Assembly (NCBI GenBank): GCA_000635495.1
Contig: JFLW01000002.1
Span: forward strand, 1 to 64,000
Length of the DNA: 64,000 nt
Direction of reading: 5' to 3'
DNA from: Prochlorococcus sp. scB243_495K23
Lineage (GTDB): Bacteria; Cyanobacteriota; Cyanobacteriia; PCC-6307; Cyanobiaceae
Shown here: positions 52,306-61,860 of the stretch, one piece after another
Layout of the letters: each line of letters begins with the position of its first letter
Position numbering within the stretch: the first letter of the stretch is position 1
The notes under the pieces: generated by a model
Database searches by the model: none
Seen by the model: the letters and a program-made list of their open reading frames with translations, nothing else
Told to the model about the DNA's origin: nothing
Program-made: the position numbers and the translations under genes

Positions 52306-52509
52306 ATGGCATACATAGAATGGGACTATACAGTAATAACAAGTATGGTAGAAAAACAAGGGTGGGATTTACCTGATCGTGAATCGGAAGAATGGAATAA
52401 ATTTAACGATGAATTAGGAGAAAAAATGAGAGGTGTTGGACTTATTTTCGAAAAATATTGTAAATTTACTCCTGACATAGGAGAAGGGGTTCATCTTCTA
52501 GATGACTGA
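52306..52509 (+). CDS. Hypothetical small protein, 67 aa
   Basis: The protein reads MAYIEWDYTVITSMVEKQGW, then DLPDRESEEWNKFNDELGEK and MRGVGLIFEKYCKFTPDIGE. It is acidic, soluble and helical with a good codon pattern. I do not recognise a family. A TATAAT-like box at 52276-52281 precedes it. It is divergent from trmH. Confidence 0.6.
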   Translation: MAYIEWDYTVITSMVEKQGWDLPDRESEEWNKFNDELGEKMRGVGLIFEKYCKFTPDIGEGVHLLDD

Positions 52510-52686
52510 TCATAAAAAGTTTTAAACCATTGATGTATCCCTTAATCAATGGCTTATTAATTAATAAGATAATATAATTTCACTAAATTAGAACTGGCAA
52601 TTATTAAGGCTTTATAAAGCTTGTACTCAAAAAAAAATTTTTTATTCCACAAAAAAGTTATTTAATTTCTATATTTGAATAAAAAT

Positions 52687-53079
52687 ATGAAAAATAAATT
52701 AACTTTTTTATTCGACGGTGGTTGTCCACTTTGTTTGAGAGAAACAAATTTTCTTAAAAAAAGAGATACCTTAAATCAAATTGCATTTATAGATATTAAT
52801 AGTAAGGATTATGATCGAGGTCTTTTTAATGACATCTCATATTCAGAAGCTATGTCAAACCTCCATGGGATTATTGAAAATGGTGAAATTATTAGGGGAC
52901 TAGATGTACTTGCATATTCTTATGAATTAGTTGGTTTAGGTTGGGTTTATTATCCCTTGAAGATTAAGCTCTTATCTCCATTATTGAGATTGGTTTACAG
53001 ATATTGGGCAAAATATAGACTTCAAATTACAGGTAGATCTGATATTGAAAAACTTTGTACCTCACAATGTGAAAAATAA
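52687..53079 (+). CDS. DCC family thiol-disulfide oxidoreductase-like (DUF393)
   Basis: This 130-aa protein has the family motif FLFDGGCPLCLRETNFLKKR, with CPLC as redox Cys pair and the DxxCxxC layout of DUF393. The central LHGIIENGEIIRGLDVLAYS is typical. Another start (TTG at 52675) would add four residues. It begins a set of four same-strand genes that ends in the photolyase gene. Confidence 0.85.
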   Translation: MKNKLTFLFDGGCPLCLRETNFLKKRDTLNQIAFIDINSKDYDRGLFNDISYSEAMSNLHGIIENGEIIRGLDVLAYSYELVGLGWVYYPLKIKLLSPLLRLVYRYWAKYRLQITGRSDIEKLCTSQCEK

Positions 53080-53081
53080 AT

Positions 53082-53318
53082 ATGGAAATGATCGATATAG
53101 ACAGAATAATAGAAATGTGTTGGGAAGATAGAACACCCTTTGAAGCTATCGAGTATCAATTTGGTTTAAAAGAGGAAGATGCGATAAAAATTATGCGTCA
53201 AAATCTTAAACCCAAATCTTTCAAAGTCTGGAGAAAGAGAGTTTCGGGAAGAAATACAAAACATATGGCCCTTAAAGATTCAACTAGATTTAAATCTACT
53301 CATAGAAGAAAATTATAA
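53082..53318 (+). CDS. TIGR03643 family protein
   Basis: This 78-aa protein reads DIDRIIEMCWEDRTPFEAIE, YQFGLKEEDAIKIMRQNLKP and KSFKVWRKRVSGRNTKHMAL, with a basic end. This fits the small TIGR03643 family, often found next to photolyase or cryptochrome genes. An HTH-like fold is plausible. It lies two bases after the DCC gene. Confidence 0.8.
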   Translation: MEMIDIDRIIEMCWEDRTPFEAIEYQFGLKEEDAIKIMRQNLKPKSFKVWRKRVSGRNTKHMALKDSTRFKSTHRRKL

Positions 53319-53321
53319 ATT

Positions 53322-53453
53322 TTGAAAAATCTTTCTTCTAAAACTTGTCCTGTTTGCAATAGGCCGTTTGAGTGGCGTAAAAAATGGAAAAACTGTTGGG
53401 ATGATGTTATCTACTGTTCAAAAAGATGCAGTAACAGGAAGTCGCAAAGATGA
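53322..53453 (+). CDS. DUF2256 zinc-finger-like peptide
   Basis: This 43-aa protein has a TTG start: [20 protein letters not shown], then [20 protein letters not shown], then SQR. The five Cys include CPVC and YCSKRC, giving a four-Cys zinc site as in DUF2256. Its stop overlaps the photolyase ATG (ATGA). Gene order TIGR03643, DUF2256, photolyase is conserved in many bacteria, so a shared DNA repair role is likely. Confidence 0.8.
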   Translation: MKNLSSKTCPVCNRPFEWRKKWKNCWDDVIYCSKRCSNRKSQR

Positions 53454-54940
53454 AACAAGTATCAATTATTTTCCCGAATCAACTTTTTAGAGAAAGCCCA
53501 ATCTTAAATATAAATTGTGAAGTTTTGATTTTGGAAGACTCATTATTTTTTGGAAATGATAAATTTCATAAATTAATTAACCATAAAAATAAGTTAGTTT
53601 TTCATAGAGCATCTATGCTCTCTTATAAAAATTATTTAGAAATATCTGGCTTTAAAGTTTTATATATCGAAAACAAGAATAATGTTTCTACAGTTGATTA
53701 CTTATCGGAATTTATTAAAAATAAATATCAGAAAATAAATCTCATTGACCCTCATGATTTTTTAATAATGAAGAGGATTAATAATTTTGTTGAAAGTAAT
53801 AATTTAGCTTTAAATATTTTACCTTCTCCTATGTTTATGAGCAGTGAAGATTTAAAAGATTTATTTGCATCAAATGCAAAAAAACCTCTTATGGGGAGAT
53901 TTTATGAGAATCAAAGAAAGAGCCAAAAGATATTAGTTAATCCTGATGATACACCTGAAGGTGGTAAATGGAGTTTCGATGAAATGAACAGAAAAAAATT
54001 ACCAAAAAAAATAAATATACCCGATACACCTAAATTACAAAAAAATAAATTTGTAGTTAATGCAGAAAGGTCATTAGCCAATTTTGATATTGAGTTTATT
54101 GGAGAAAGTAATAACTTTTTATATCCAACTAATTTTGAAGAGGCAGATGAATGGTTAAATGATTTTTTTAAACATAGATTTTTCTTATTTGGAGATTATG
54201 AGGATGCTATTTCTAAAGAAAATTCTTTTTTATGGCACAGTTTACTTTCTCCTCTTTTAAATAGCGGCTTATTAACCCCAGATGTAGTAGTAAATAAAGC
54301 ATTATTTTTTGCAAAAAATAATAATGTTCCTATTAACTCTTTAGAGGGTTTTATTCGTCAAATTATTGGATGGAGAGAATTTATTTGCCTTGTCTATAAA
54401 AAGTACGGAACAAAGATGCGAAATAGTAATTTTTGGAATTTTGAAGATAAGCCAATTCCAAAATCTTTTTATCAAGGAAATACAGGAATTGAACCAGTAG
54501 ACGTTGTTATAAAAAATATTATTAAATTTGGTTATTGTCATCATATTGAGCGGCTAATGATTGTTGGCAACTTTATGCTTCTATGTAGAATTCACCCCAA
54601 CCAAGTTTATAAATGGTTTATGGAAATGTTTATTGATTCTTATGATTGGGTTATGGTCCCAAATGTTTACGGAATGAGTCAGTTTAGTGATGGAGGTATC
54701 TTTTCAACGAAGCCATATATATCAAGCTCTAATTATGTAAAAAAAATGTCTGATTTTAAAAGTGGCAAATGGTGTGAAATATGGGATGGCTTATTTTGGA
54801 AATTTATTAAAGATTATGAAAGCTTTTTTAGAAAGCAATATCGTCTGGCAATGCTAACGAGAAATCTCGATAAAATGTCAGAGGAAAAATTAAATAATCA
54901 CCTCAAAACTGCTGATAAATTTTTAAGAGATATTCAATAA
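53450..54940 (+). CDS. Photolyase-related protein (DPRP, FeS-BCP type)
   Basis: The N-terminal half of this 496-aa protein is the DPRP domain ([40 protein letters not shown]). The C-terminal half is an FAD-binding domain ([39 protein letters not shown], then [18 protein letters not shown]). These fit iron-sulfur bacterial cryptochromes and (6-4) photolyases, which repair UV lesions with light. Cys residues in FICLVY and LLCRIH lie in the right half for cluster ligands. It overlaps DUF2256 by four bases. Confidence 0.88.
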   Translation: MKQVSIIFPNQLFRESPILNINCEVLILEDSLFFGNDKFHKLINHKNKLVFHRASMLSYKNYLEISGFKVLYIENKNNVSTVDYLSEFIKNKYQKINLIDPHDFLIMKRINNFVESNNLALNILPSPMFMSSEDLKDLFASNAKKPLMGRFYENQRKSQKILVNPDDTPEGGKWSFDEMNRKKLPKKINIPDTPKLQKNKFVVNAERSLANFDIEFIGESNNFLYPTNFEEADEWLNDFFKHRFFLFGDYEDAISKENSFLWHSLLSPLLNSGLLTPDVVVNKALFFAKNNNVPINSLEGFIRQIIGWREFICLVYKKYGTKMRNSNFWNFEDKPIPKSFYQGNTGIEPVDVVIKNIIKFGYCHHIERLMIVGNFMLLCRIHPNQVYKWFMEMFIDSYDWVMVPNVYGMSQFSDGGIFSTKPYISSSNYVKKMSDFKSGKWCEIWDGLFWKFIKDYESFFRKQYRLAMLTRNLDKMSEEKLNNHLKTADKFLRDIQ

Positions 54941-55046
54941 ATTAAGAGTAAAATAACCTACAGTTTTCTTTGAAAAATTAAAAGAATATTATGTTATGAA
55001 GAAATATTAAGTGCTGATGTTAAATTAGTAAAATTAGATTTATCTA

Positions 55047-55226
55047 ATGGAAATTGGGACACTTTTTTTAAAAAGTAATTCGACGGGAATTATCACTTTT
55101 TCTGAATTAGATTGGATAACTACCAATCAATCTAATTTCACTAGGTTGGAAGAATCCATAGCAATAAAATTAGGCAGAATGCTTGATGCAGGATCTATCA
55201 ATATTGGTTGCCGTTTGAAATCCTGA
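55047..55226 (+). CDS. Small conserved-looking protein, 59 aa
   Basis: The protein reads MEIGTLFLKSNSTGIITFSE, LDWITTNQSNFTRLEESIAI, then KLGRMLDAGSINIGCRLKS. The helix-strand pattern, with GRMLDAGSINIGCRL at the end, looks like a conserved picocyanobacterial small protein. Function unknown. It lies in the 500-base gap between the photolyase and rsmB genes. Confidence 0.55.
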   Translation: MEIGTLFLKSNSTGIITFSELDWITTNQSNFTRLEESIAIKLGRMLDAGSINIGCRLKS

Positions 55227-55247
55227 ATAAGTTTTTTTATTTTAATA

Positions 55248-55391
55248 ATGAAGTATCAAAAAGAGAAAAAAATATTTTTTCGGGAAAGAATCCATTATTT
55301 AAATATCTTTCTTTTTTTAGGATTTAATCTTTCACTTATTTCTATCTTAGGTTTTATTTGGTTTAATTCTCCAATTGAAAAAGTAGTTTAA
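55248..55391 (+). CDS. Small single-pass membrane protein, 47 aa
   Basis: A basic N-terminus (MKYQKEKKIFFRERIHYLN) is followed by one hydrophobic helix (IFLFLGFNLSLISILGFIWF) and a short tail. It is 21 bases after the 59-aa gene in the same direction, so probably co-transcribed. No family is recognised. Confidence 0.45.
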   Translation: MKYQKEKKIFFRERIHYLNIFLFLGFNLSLISILGFIWFNSPIEKVV

Positions 55392-55442
55392 ATTTTTGAA
55401 TTTTTTGTATATTAAAGTTATCTTTAAAAAATTAATTATATT

Positions 55443-56759
55443 TTGAGCATAGGATATTTACAAAGAAAGGCAGCTTGGGAAATTTTATTAAAAGTTAGTT
55501 CTGGTGAATTTTCTGATCATGCTCTTGAAAAGGTTTTAAAAAATTATCAATTTAATCCTCTTGATATAGCTTTTATTACGGAATTATCTTTTGGATGCAT
55601 AAGGTATAGAAAATTTCTTGATCTTTGGACTGATCATACATCAAAAATTACTCATAAAAAGCAGCCTCCAAAGTTAAGATGGCTTCTACATATAGGTTTG
55701 TATCAACTATTGAAAATGGATAAAATCCCATTTCCTGCTGCTATTTCTACAACTGTAGAAGTAGCTAAAAAAACAGATTTAAATGGTTTAGCGGGAACTG
55801 TAAATGCGATATTGAGAAATGCATCAAGAAAATTAGAACAAAAAATCTTTCCGGAATTATCTACTGATAGAAAAGAAAGAATTTCATATCTTGAATCATT
55901 TCCATTATGGCTTGTGAAGGATCTTTATAAATGGGTCGGCAATAGCGAGGGTGAAAATATCATTAAGGCATTTAATAAAAAACCATCAATTGATTTGAGA
56001 ATTAACCAATTAAAAACTAATTTAGATAACTTTTTGAAAGTACTTCATGAAAATAAAATTGATGCTGAAATTATTAAAGATTTACATAATGGAATTACTT
56101 TAAAATCTAATCCAAGATCTATAAAAAATTTACCAGGATATAGTGATGGACTTTGGACAATTCAAGATAGATCTTCTCAGTGGATAGCACCTCTCTTAAA
56201 TCCAAAAGAAGGTGAAAAGATTTTAGATGCTTGTGCAGCTCCAGGAAGTAAGTCTACCCACCTTGCAGAATTAACAAATGATAGTGCTGAAATCATTGCC
56301 GTAGATAGATCAGCAAAAAGATTGAAAATACTGCAATCAAATTTAGAAAGGTTAAATTTGAAATCTGTTAATACTCTTAAGGCTGATGCTACGAGTTTGA
56401 TTGAATTAAATCCTAAGTTTATATCTTATTTTGATAAGATTTTATTAGATGCTCCATGTTCAGGCATTGGAACTCTTTCCAGGAATCCAGATTCTAGATG
56501 GTCTTTAAGTAAAGAAAAAATAAAATCTTTAACTTTATTACAGGAAAAACTCTTGGAGAGTATTTTTCCTCTTTTGAAAAAAGATGGTACTTTAGTTTAT
56601 TCAACTTGTACTATTTGTCCCGATGAAAATAATCTATTAATTGAACGATTTATTGAAAAAAACAAAACTTTAAAATTGGTTAGCCAAAAGCAAATTTTAC
56701 CTAGCTTGGATTATCCTGGAGATGGATTTTATTCTGCAATAATTTCTTATAAATCTTAA
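55443..56759 (+). CDS. rsmB: 16S rRNA m5C967 methyltransferase RsmB
   Basis: This 438-aa protein has a TTG start. The N-terminal NusB-like RNA-binding domain is at about 1-140, the methyltransferase domain at about 165-438. SAM site: ILDACAAPGSKSTHLAELT. Catalytic Cys: LLDAPCSGIGTLSRNPDSRW and LVYSTCTICPDEN. It methylates C967 of 16S rRNA. It is convergent with the PBP gene. Confidence 0.94.
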   Translation: MSIGYLQRKAAWEILLKVSSGEFSDHALEKVLKNYQFNPLDIAFITELSFGCIRYRKFLDLWTDHTSKITHKKQPPKLRWLLHIGLYQLLKMDKIPFPAAISTTVEVAKKTDLNGLAGTVNAILRNASRKLEQKIFPELSTDRKERISYLESFPLWLVKDLYKWVGNSEGENIIKAFNKKPSIDLRINQLKTNLDNFLKVLHENKIDAEIIKDLHNGITLKSNPRSIKNLPGYSDGLWTIQDRSSQWIAPLLNPKEGEKILDACAAPGSKSTHLAELTNDSAEIIAVDRSAKRLKILQSNLERLNLKSVNTLKADATSLIELNPKFISYFDKILLDAPCSGIGTLSRNPDSRWSLSKEKIKSLTLLQEKLLESIFPLLKKDGTLVYSTCTICPDENNLLIERFIEKNKTLKLVSQKQILPSLDYPGDGFYSAIISYKS

Positions 56760-56768
56760 AAATATAAT

Positions 56769-58547
56769 TTATTTTTTAATTGGAATTTTATAAATTTCAG
56801 ATATGAACTTCTTCCATAAATAAGCTGCATTACCACTAGATAATTCAGATCCCTTATTATCGTCGTAACCTATCCAGATACCTGTTGTAAGGTTGTCAAT
56901 GGAACCAATAAACCAGAGATCTTTATTTCCATCAGATGTTCCTGTTTTCCCATAAATTTTCTTTCCTTTTATAGAGGCTGCTTTTGAAGTGCCTTCTTTT
57001 ACAGATTTTTCAAGAAGTTTATTTATTTTCTTGTTTATTTTTAAATCTAGTATTTTCTTGGAAATAGATTTATATTCCCAAATAGGTTGTTTCTTAAATG
57101 ATTCTATTTTTTCTATGATTTCAGGGCTTTGAATCTTTCCATTATTGTTTACAGCAGAATATGCATTTGTAATGTTTAAAAGATTATCTCCGTAGGAGCC
57201 AATAGCTAGTGATGGGAATTCCTCAAACGCTTGCTTATAACCTAGTCCAAATGAATTAGCTAAATTAATAATATTTTTTAAGCCGATTTTATTTGTTATT
57301 GATATTGGAACGATATTTGATGAACTTTTAAATGATTCAATCAGAGAGATTGAACCTCTATAGTCTTTTGAAAAATTTTTTGGGCAATAACTTCCCCAGC
57401 ATCTTGGTAAGTCTTCAAATTTGTCGCTTAATTTTATTCCTTCTATTAATGCAGCAGCATAAGGGATTATTTTAAAAGTAGAACCTAAAGGTCTTACAGA
57501 TGAAATCACTCTATTGTATTCATTAGTTGATGGATTTTTGCTGGTTATCATTGTCCTGATTAGTCCTGTGTTTGATTCGATAGATAACAGACTAAATTCC
57601 AGTTCTTTAGGCCCTGCGTATCTTGATATTTTTTGACCTTTTTCTTGCCAATCTTTGTTTATAGAAGATTTAATTCTTAAAAACTTATAATCATTTTTAC
57701 TTCCAATTTTTTTATCTGTTTCCTGAAGAATAAAGTTTATTAGTAATTTATCATCTAAAAAATTATTAGCTGTTTGATAATTTAACTTTATTTTTTCTTT
57801 AATAGCCTTATTCTTATTTGCAAGAGAAATATATCCATCAACATACATTGATTCAAGAACTCTATTTCTATTTTTAATAGCTAGTTCTAAATTTTGATAA
57901 GGTGAATAAATTGATGGAGCTGGAGCTACTCCTGCAATTAATGCGATCTCTGATAATGTCAATTCTTCTATAAATTTTCCAAAATAAACTTGAGCAGCCT
58001 CGTCTACCCCGTATGCTCCTGATCCTAGATAAATATTATTTAAATATAATTTTAAAATTTGATTTTTGTTATATCTAAATTCAAGTATGAGTGATATAAA
58101 TATTTCTTTGATTTTTCTTTGAAAACTTAAATCATTATTTAGAAAAAGTAATCTAGCAACTTGTTGTGTAATCGTACTTCCTCCCTCTTTAACATAACCA
58201 CTTCTAATATTTTGAATAAGGGCACGAGAAATACTTTTTAAATCTATTCCATTATGTTTATAAAATCTTTTATCCTCAGAAGATATAAAAGAGTGTTTAA
58301 GAAAAAATGGAATTTTATGATATCTATTATCTATTTCAAATTTGCGGCTTAATTTGCTTAGTATCTTATTATCAGAAGATGATATTACGTAAGAATATTT
58401 GGTCTCCCGAGACTGTTTATTTTTAGAAACGTCAAATTTTAAGGTACTAAATATTAGACTAAAAAAATAAAAAGATATTCCGGAAAAAATTAATATTGGA
58501 ATTATTAAAACAAAAGATTTGAATTTAATCTTTTGCACCTTAAGCAA
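56769..58547 (-). CDS. Class A penicillin-binding protein
   Basis: This 592-aa protein has a membrane anchor at about 12-33. The GT51 glycosyltransferase domain (about 60-230) has SSEDKRFYKHNGID, GGSTITQQVARLLF and LYLNNIYLGSGAYGVDEAAQ. The transpeptidase domain (about 310-590) has STFK in PLGSTFKIIPYAA, SSN in FKSSSNIVP, and KTG in IYGKTGTSDGNKDLW. It polymerises and crosslinks peptidoglycan outside the inner membrane. It overlaps the chlG stop by eight bases. Confidence 0.93.
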   Translation of the reverse strand: MLKVQKIKFKSFVLIIPILIFSGISFYFFSLIFSTLKFDVSKNKQSRETKYSYVISSSDNKILSKLSRKFEIDNRYHKIPFFLKHSFISSEDKRFYKHNGIDLKSISRALIQNIRSGYVKEGGSTITQQVARLLFLNNDLSFQRKIKEIFISLILEFRYNKNQILKLYLNNIYLGSGAYGVDEAAQVYFGKFIEELTLSEIALIAGVAPAPSIYSPYQNLELAIKNRNRVLESMYVDGYISLANKNKAIKEKIKLNYQTANNFLDDKLLINFILQETDKKIGSKNDYKFLRIKSSINKDWQEKGQKISRYAGPKELEFSLLSIESNTGLIRTMITSKNPSTNEYNRVISSVRPLGSTFKIIPYAAALIEGIKLSDKFEDLPRCWGSYCPKNFSKDYRGSISLIESFKSSSNIVPISITNKIGLKNIINLANSFGLGYKQAFEEFPSLAIGSYGDNLLNITNAYSAVNNNGKIQSPEIIEKIESFKKQPIWEYKSISKKILDLKINKKINKLLEKSVKEGTSKAASIKGKKIYGKTGTSDGNKDLWFIGSIDNLTTGIWIGYDDNKGSELSSGNAAYLWKKFISEIYKIPIKK

Positions 58548-59487
58548 CTAAAAAACTATGTCCTATCGCTAAAGCTGTAACTAACATTCCAGTTATAAGG
58601 AACGGTTGCGCACTTGCTTGATATTTGACATCAAACTTTAAAGGATCTCTAAGTAACCACATATCTTGAAATGTAATTTGTGGAATTACCAATAAAACCA
58701 AAATTACAGAGGCTAAATGTTGACCAATAATGATTAATACTACAACCATTGCTAATTGAAAAATGTCAATTAGTCCTGCACTTATTCTACTTGCATTTTT
58801 AATTCCAAATACTACTGGTAGAGAATTTAAGCCTAGCTTTGAGTCTCCTTCAACACTTTTGAAATCATTAATAACTGCAATTCCAAGTCCTGAGAGGCTA
58901 TAAGCAAGTGTTAGTATCGCCGTCACGATAGTTAATTTCCCAAACAAGGCTTGTCCTGCCCACCAAGGTAAAGCTATATAAGATGCTCCTAATGCATAAT
59001 TTCCAAGCCAACCATTCTGTTTTAATTTGAGTGGTGGAGCAGAATATATATAACTAACAAAGGAACCTCCTAATGCCAAAAGTAAGACGGAGGGGAAGCT
59101 GTGCTTAGCATATAAATCTAATAGAAAAGCAACTATTAAACCAGCTATAAGTAATACCCAGATTTGTATTTTTACATCTTTAATTGAAATTTTGCCAGAA
59201 GGAATTGGTCTATTTGGTTCATTAATTGCATCAATTTCTTTATCAAAAAAATCATTTATGGTTTGGGTATAACCAGCCAAAAGCGGTCCACTCATAAACA
59301 TACATGCCAATGAAGCTAGAACATTACTAAGTGTCCATTCAAAATTCCCACTTGCAGCTGCTCCACAAATAACCCCCCATATCAAAGGGATCCACGTTAT
59401 GGGTTTCATTAACTGTATACGGAGTTTCCATATGCTTGATGTTTCAGAGGCACCCTTAATTCCTAATAGTTGTTTTGGATCATTCAC
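58540..59487 (-). CDS. chlG: Chlorophyll synthase
   Basis: This 315-aa UbiA-family prenyltransferase has about eight or nine membrane segments. The Asp-rich motif NDFFDKEIDAINEPNRPIPS binds Mg and the prenyl diphosphate, and VINDFKSVEGDSKLGLNSLP is the second motif. It attaches phytyl (or geranylgeranyl) to chlorophyllide, here for divinyl chlorophylls in Prochlorococcus. This gene is strong evidence that the host is phototrophic. DUF2862 lies eight bases upstream. Confidence 0.95.
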   Translation of the reverse strand: MNDPKQLLGIKGASETSSIWKLRIQLMKPITWIPLIWGVICGAAASGNFEWTLSNVLASLACMFMSGPLLAGYTQTINDFFDKEIDAINEPNRPIPSGKISIKDVKIQIWVLLIAGLIVAFLLDLYAKHSFPSVLLLALGGSFVSYIYSAPPLKLKQNGWLGNYALGASYIALPWWAGQALFGKLTIVTAILTLAYSLSGLGIAVINDFKSVEGDSKLGLNSLPVVFGIKNASRISAGLIDIFQLAMVVVLIIIGQHLASVILVLLVIPQITFQDMWLLRDPLKFDVKYQASAQPFLITGMLVTALAIGHSFLVA

Positions 59488-59495
59488 TTTACTCT

Positions 59496-59720
59496 TTAAC
59501 CTTTCTCAATTTCTTCTGGGAAAAACCAATTTTGCTCACCATTCTGAAATTTTGCGGTGATCCCAATACTCCTGCCATCTGTCATTTTATAACCTGTTAT
59601 TATGGCTTTCGGATTAGAGGATATTTGATCAATTAATTTAGCTGGTAGTCTATCTTTTACTTTGTTAATGTTAATTTTAATTTTACTACCGATTTTGGGT
59701 AATAATTTTGTTTCAGCCAT
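59496..59720 (-). CDS. DUF2862 family protein
   Basis: This 74-aa protein fits DUF2862, a cyanobacterial and plant small beta-rich domain: KIGSKIKININKVKDRLPAK, then NPKAIITGYKMTDGRSIGIT, then KFQNGEQNWFFPEEIEKG. It probably has an SH3-like barrel. No role is established. It lies eight bases upstream of chlG in the same direction and is divergent from hisF. Confidence 0.8.
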   Translation of the reverse strand: MAETKLLPKIGSKIKININKVKDRLPAKLIDQISSNPKAIITGYKMTDGRSIGITAKFQNGEQNWFFPEEIEKG

Positions 59721-59779
59721 AAGAGGTAAAATGGAAGCTATTATGCAAGATTAACAGCATTTGGACAATTTTTACTAAA

Positions 59780-60550
59780 ATGGTAGCTCTTCGTTTAATT
59801 CCTTGTTTAGATGTCGCCAATGGCAGAGTCGTTAAAGGTGTAAATTTTGTTAACTTGAGAGACTCAGGAGATCCTGTTGAATTGGCTTGTAGGTACTCTG
59901 ATGAAGGCGCAGATGAATTGGTATTTTTAGATATTAGAGCAAGTGTGGAAAATAGGAATACATTAGTTGACCTTGTTTCTAGGACAGCAAAATCAGTAAA
60001 AATTCCCTTTACAGTAGGTGGAGGTATAGATTCTGTTTCTTCTATTAATGATCTTTTAAGAGCAGGAGCAGATAAAGTAAGTTTGAATTCCTCAGCCGTA
60101 AGAAATCCCTATTTAATTTCTGAAAGTTCTAGAGAATTTGGTAATCAATGCATCGTTATAGCAATTGATGCTCGAAGAAAAGTTGATAAGACTTATGAAT
60201 GGGAGGTATATGTGAAAGGAGGGAGAGAAAATACTGGTATAGATGTATTAAGTTGGGCAAAGAAAGTTGAGGAGTTAGGCGCAGGGGAAATATTGCTTAC
60301 TTCAATGGATGGTGATGGAACACAGAATGGATATGATTTAAATTTGACAGAATCTGTTGCAAATATTGTTGATATCCCAGTAATTGCTTCCGGAGGGGCA
60401 GGTTGTTTAGAAGATATCTATGATGTTTTCAATGAAGGCAGGGCATCTGCCGCACTTTTAGCATCATTACTTCATGATAAGAAACTTACTCTACAAGAAA
60501 TAAAAACTTTCCTTCTCGAAAAAAATCTTCCAATTAGACCATATGAATAA
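59780..60550 (+). CDS. hisF: Imidazole glycerol phosphate synthase subunit HisF
   Basis: This 256-aa TIM barrel cyclase of histidine synthesis works with HisH. The two catalytic Asp lie in [17 protein letters not shown] (near 11) and VIAIDARRK (near 130). The phosphate loops are [15 protein letters not shown] and [15 protein letters not shown]. Length is normal. Confidence 0.96.
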   Translation: MVALRLIPCLDVANGRVVKGVNFVNLRDSGDPVELACRYSDEGADELVFLDIRASVENRNTLVDLVSRTAKSVKIPFTVGGGIDSVSSINDLLRAGADKVSLNSSAVRNPYLISESSREFGNQCIVIAIDARRKVDKTYEWEVYVKGGRENTGIDVLSWAKKVEELGAGEILLTSMDGDGTQNGYDLNLTESVANIVDIPVIASGGAGCLEDIYDVFNEGRASAALLASLLHDKKLTLQEIKTFLLEKNLPIRPYE

Positions 60551-60594
60551 AAATTTAATTTAATACCAAAAAAAAATAAGTTAAAAATTTAAAA

Positions 60595-61294
60595 ATGAAA
60601 TTCACAAAAACTATCGAAGTCAAAAATATATTTAATAAAATTTCTTATAAATATGACTTTTTAAATAATCTATTAAGTTTTGGGCTGCACAGATTATGGA
60701 AAAGGAAATTAGTTAATTTATTAGAACCTTTAAATGGCGAAGATTGGGCTGATTTATGCTGTGGAACTGGAGATTTAGCATTCTTAATTTCTGAAAGAGT
60801 TAGTCCAAGGGGTTCAATTACTGGGATTGACAGTGCAGAGGATATCAAATATTGCAAAAAAAAAATCAGAGCTTAAAAAAAATAAATTTATTAAGTGGGA
60901 AATTAAAGATGTATTAGAAATTAATGATTATTCAAAAAATTTTGATGGGATTTGCATGTCATATGGACTTAGAAACTTAAATAATGTTGAAGAAGGAATA
61001 AAAAAAGTTTTTGATCTTTTGAAGGATAAGGGAAGGGCAGGATTTTTGGATTTTAATCACTCAACAAGAAATTCTTTATCCAATATTTTTCAGAAAATTT
61101 ATTTGAGATTAATTGTAGTATCCATTTCGCGGCTTTTTAATTTAGGTCCAGAGTACGCATATATTGAAAAAAGTATTAGTAATTTTCCAAAGAAAAATGA
61201 GCTTATAAATATTGCTAAGGAAGTTGGATTTAAAAAAGCTAAATATAGGACTATTTTGGGGGGGCAAATGGGAATACTAATTTTAGTTAAATAA
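60595..61294 (+). pseudogene. menG: Phylloquinone methyltransferase (MenG/UbiE), frameshifted
   Basis: This is a 2-phytyl-1,4-naphthoquinone methyltransferase of about 233 residues, read in two frames. The first (60595-60876) holds the start and SAM motif DWADLCCGTGDLAFLISERV, and runs on as GSITGIDSAEDI before going out of frame. The second, to 61294, gives NIAKKKSEL, CMSYGLRNLNNVEEGIKKVF and ILGGQMGILILVK. The shift is near 60846. The UbiE pattern D-S-A-E-D-I-x-x-I-A fits loss of two bases there. A run of ten A at 60856-60865 follows. It could be a sequencing error, a real null, or rescued by slippage. Confidence 0.85.
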
Positions 61295-61299
61295 AGAAT

Positions 61300-61785
61300 T
61301 TAGTTTTTTATTTTTCTCCAGCAAAAAGAACACTTTCCCCATCTTTTGATTTCGCCCTCAGGAGTAGGGGAATTACAAAGAGTACAAATGCACATATTAT
61401 TTTGATTGATTCTGCTTGGATGCTTTGCCCAAACTATCTTTGCATTGGTAGCTTTGATATTTTTATTTTTAATTTCATAATTTTGTATTATTTTTATTTC
61501 ATTCAAAGTTATTCCAATTTTCTCTATTCTCTCTTTTAATTTATGCTTGTTATAGATTAAAGCTTGGCGCCACTGTGGATGATTTACTGCAATAGTAAGT
61601 ATTTTTTTTTCAATATTTAATGGTTTACATTCTTGAAATAATTCTAATCCGATTAAGTTCTTCCAGTTTTCGTCGATTTTAGAGAGTTTATCTAAGTCTC
61701 CGCAGGATTTTTTGAAATTATCAAGACAATTTTTTAATAGATGTGGATTCCTTCTATTCACTATTGGCAAATACTTTTTGTCCAA
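61300..61785 (-). CDS. DUF721 (DciA-like) protein with C-terminal zinc motif
   Basis: The N-terminal part of this 161-aa protein (about 15-95) matches DUF721/DciA: ENWKNLIGLELFQECKPLNI, EKKILTIAVNHPQWRQALIY. DciA-type proteins load or aid the replicative helicase. The C-terminal part has CICTLCNSPTPEGEIKRWGK then CSFCWRKIK, a four-Cys zinc site seen in the cyanobacterial form. It is convergent with menG, five bases apart. Confidence 0.8.
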   Translation of the reverse strand: MDKKYLPIVNRRNPHLLKNCLDNFKKSCGDLDKLSKIDENWKNLIGLELFQECKPLNIEKKILTIAVNHPQWRQALIYNKHKLKERIEKIGITLNEIKIIQNYEIKNKNIKATNAKIVWAKHPSRINQNNMCICTLCNSPTPEGEIKRWGKCSFCWRKIKN

Positions 61786-61860
61786 TTTGTAAAATTTACT
61801 TATTAAGACTAAAGTTAATCTAATCTTTAAAAAGATGCTCGTTGTTTTAATAAAAAATTT

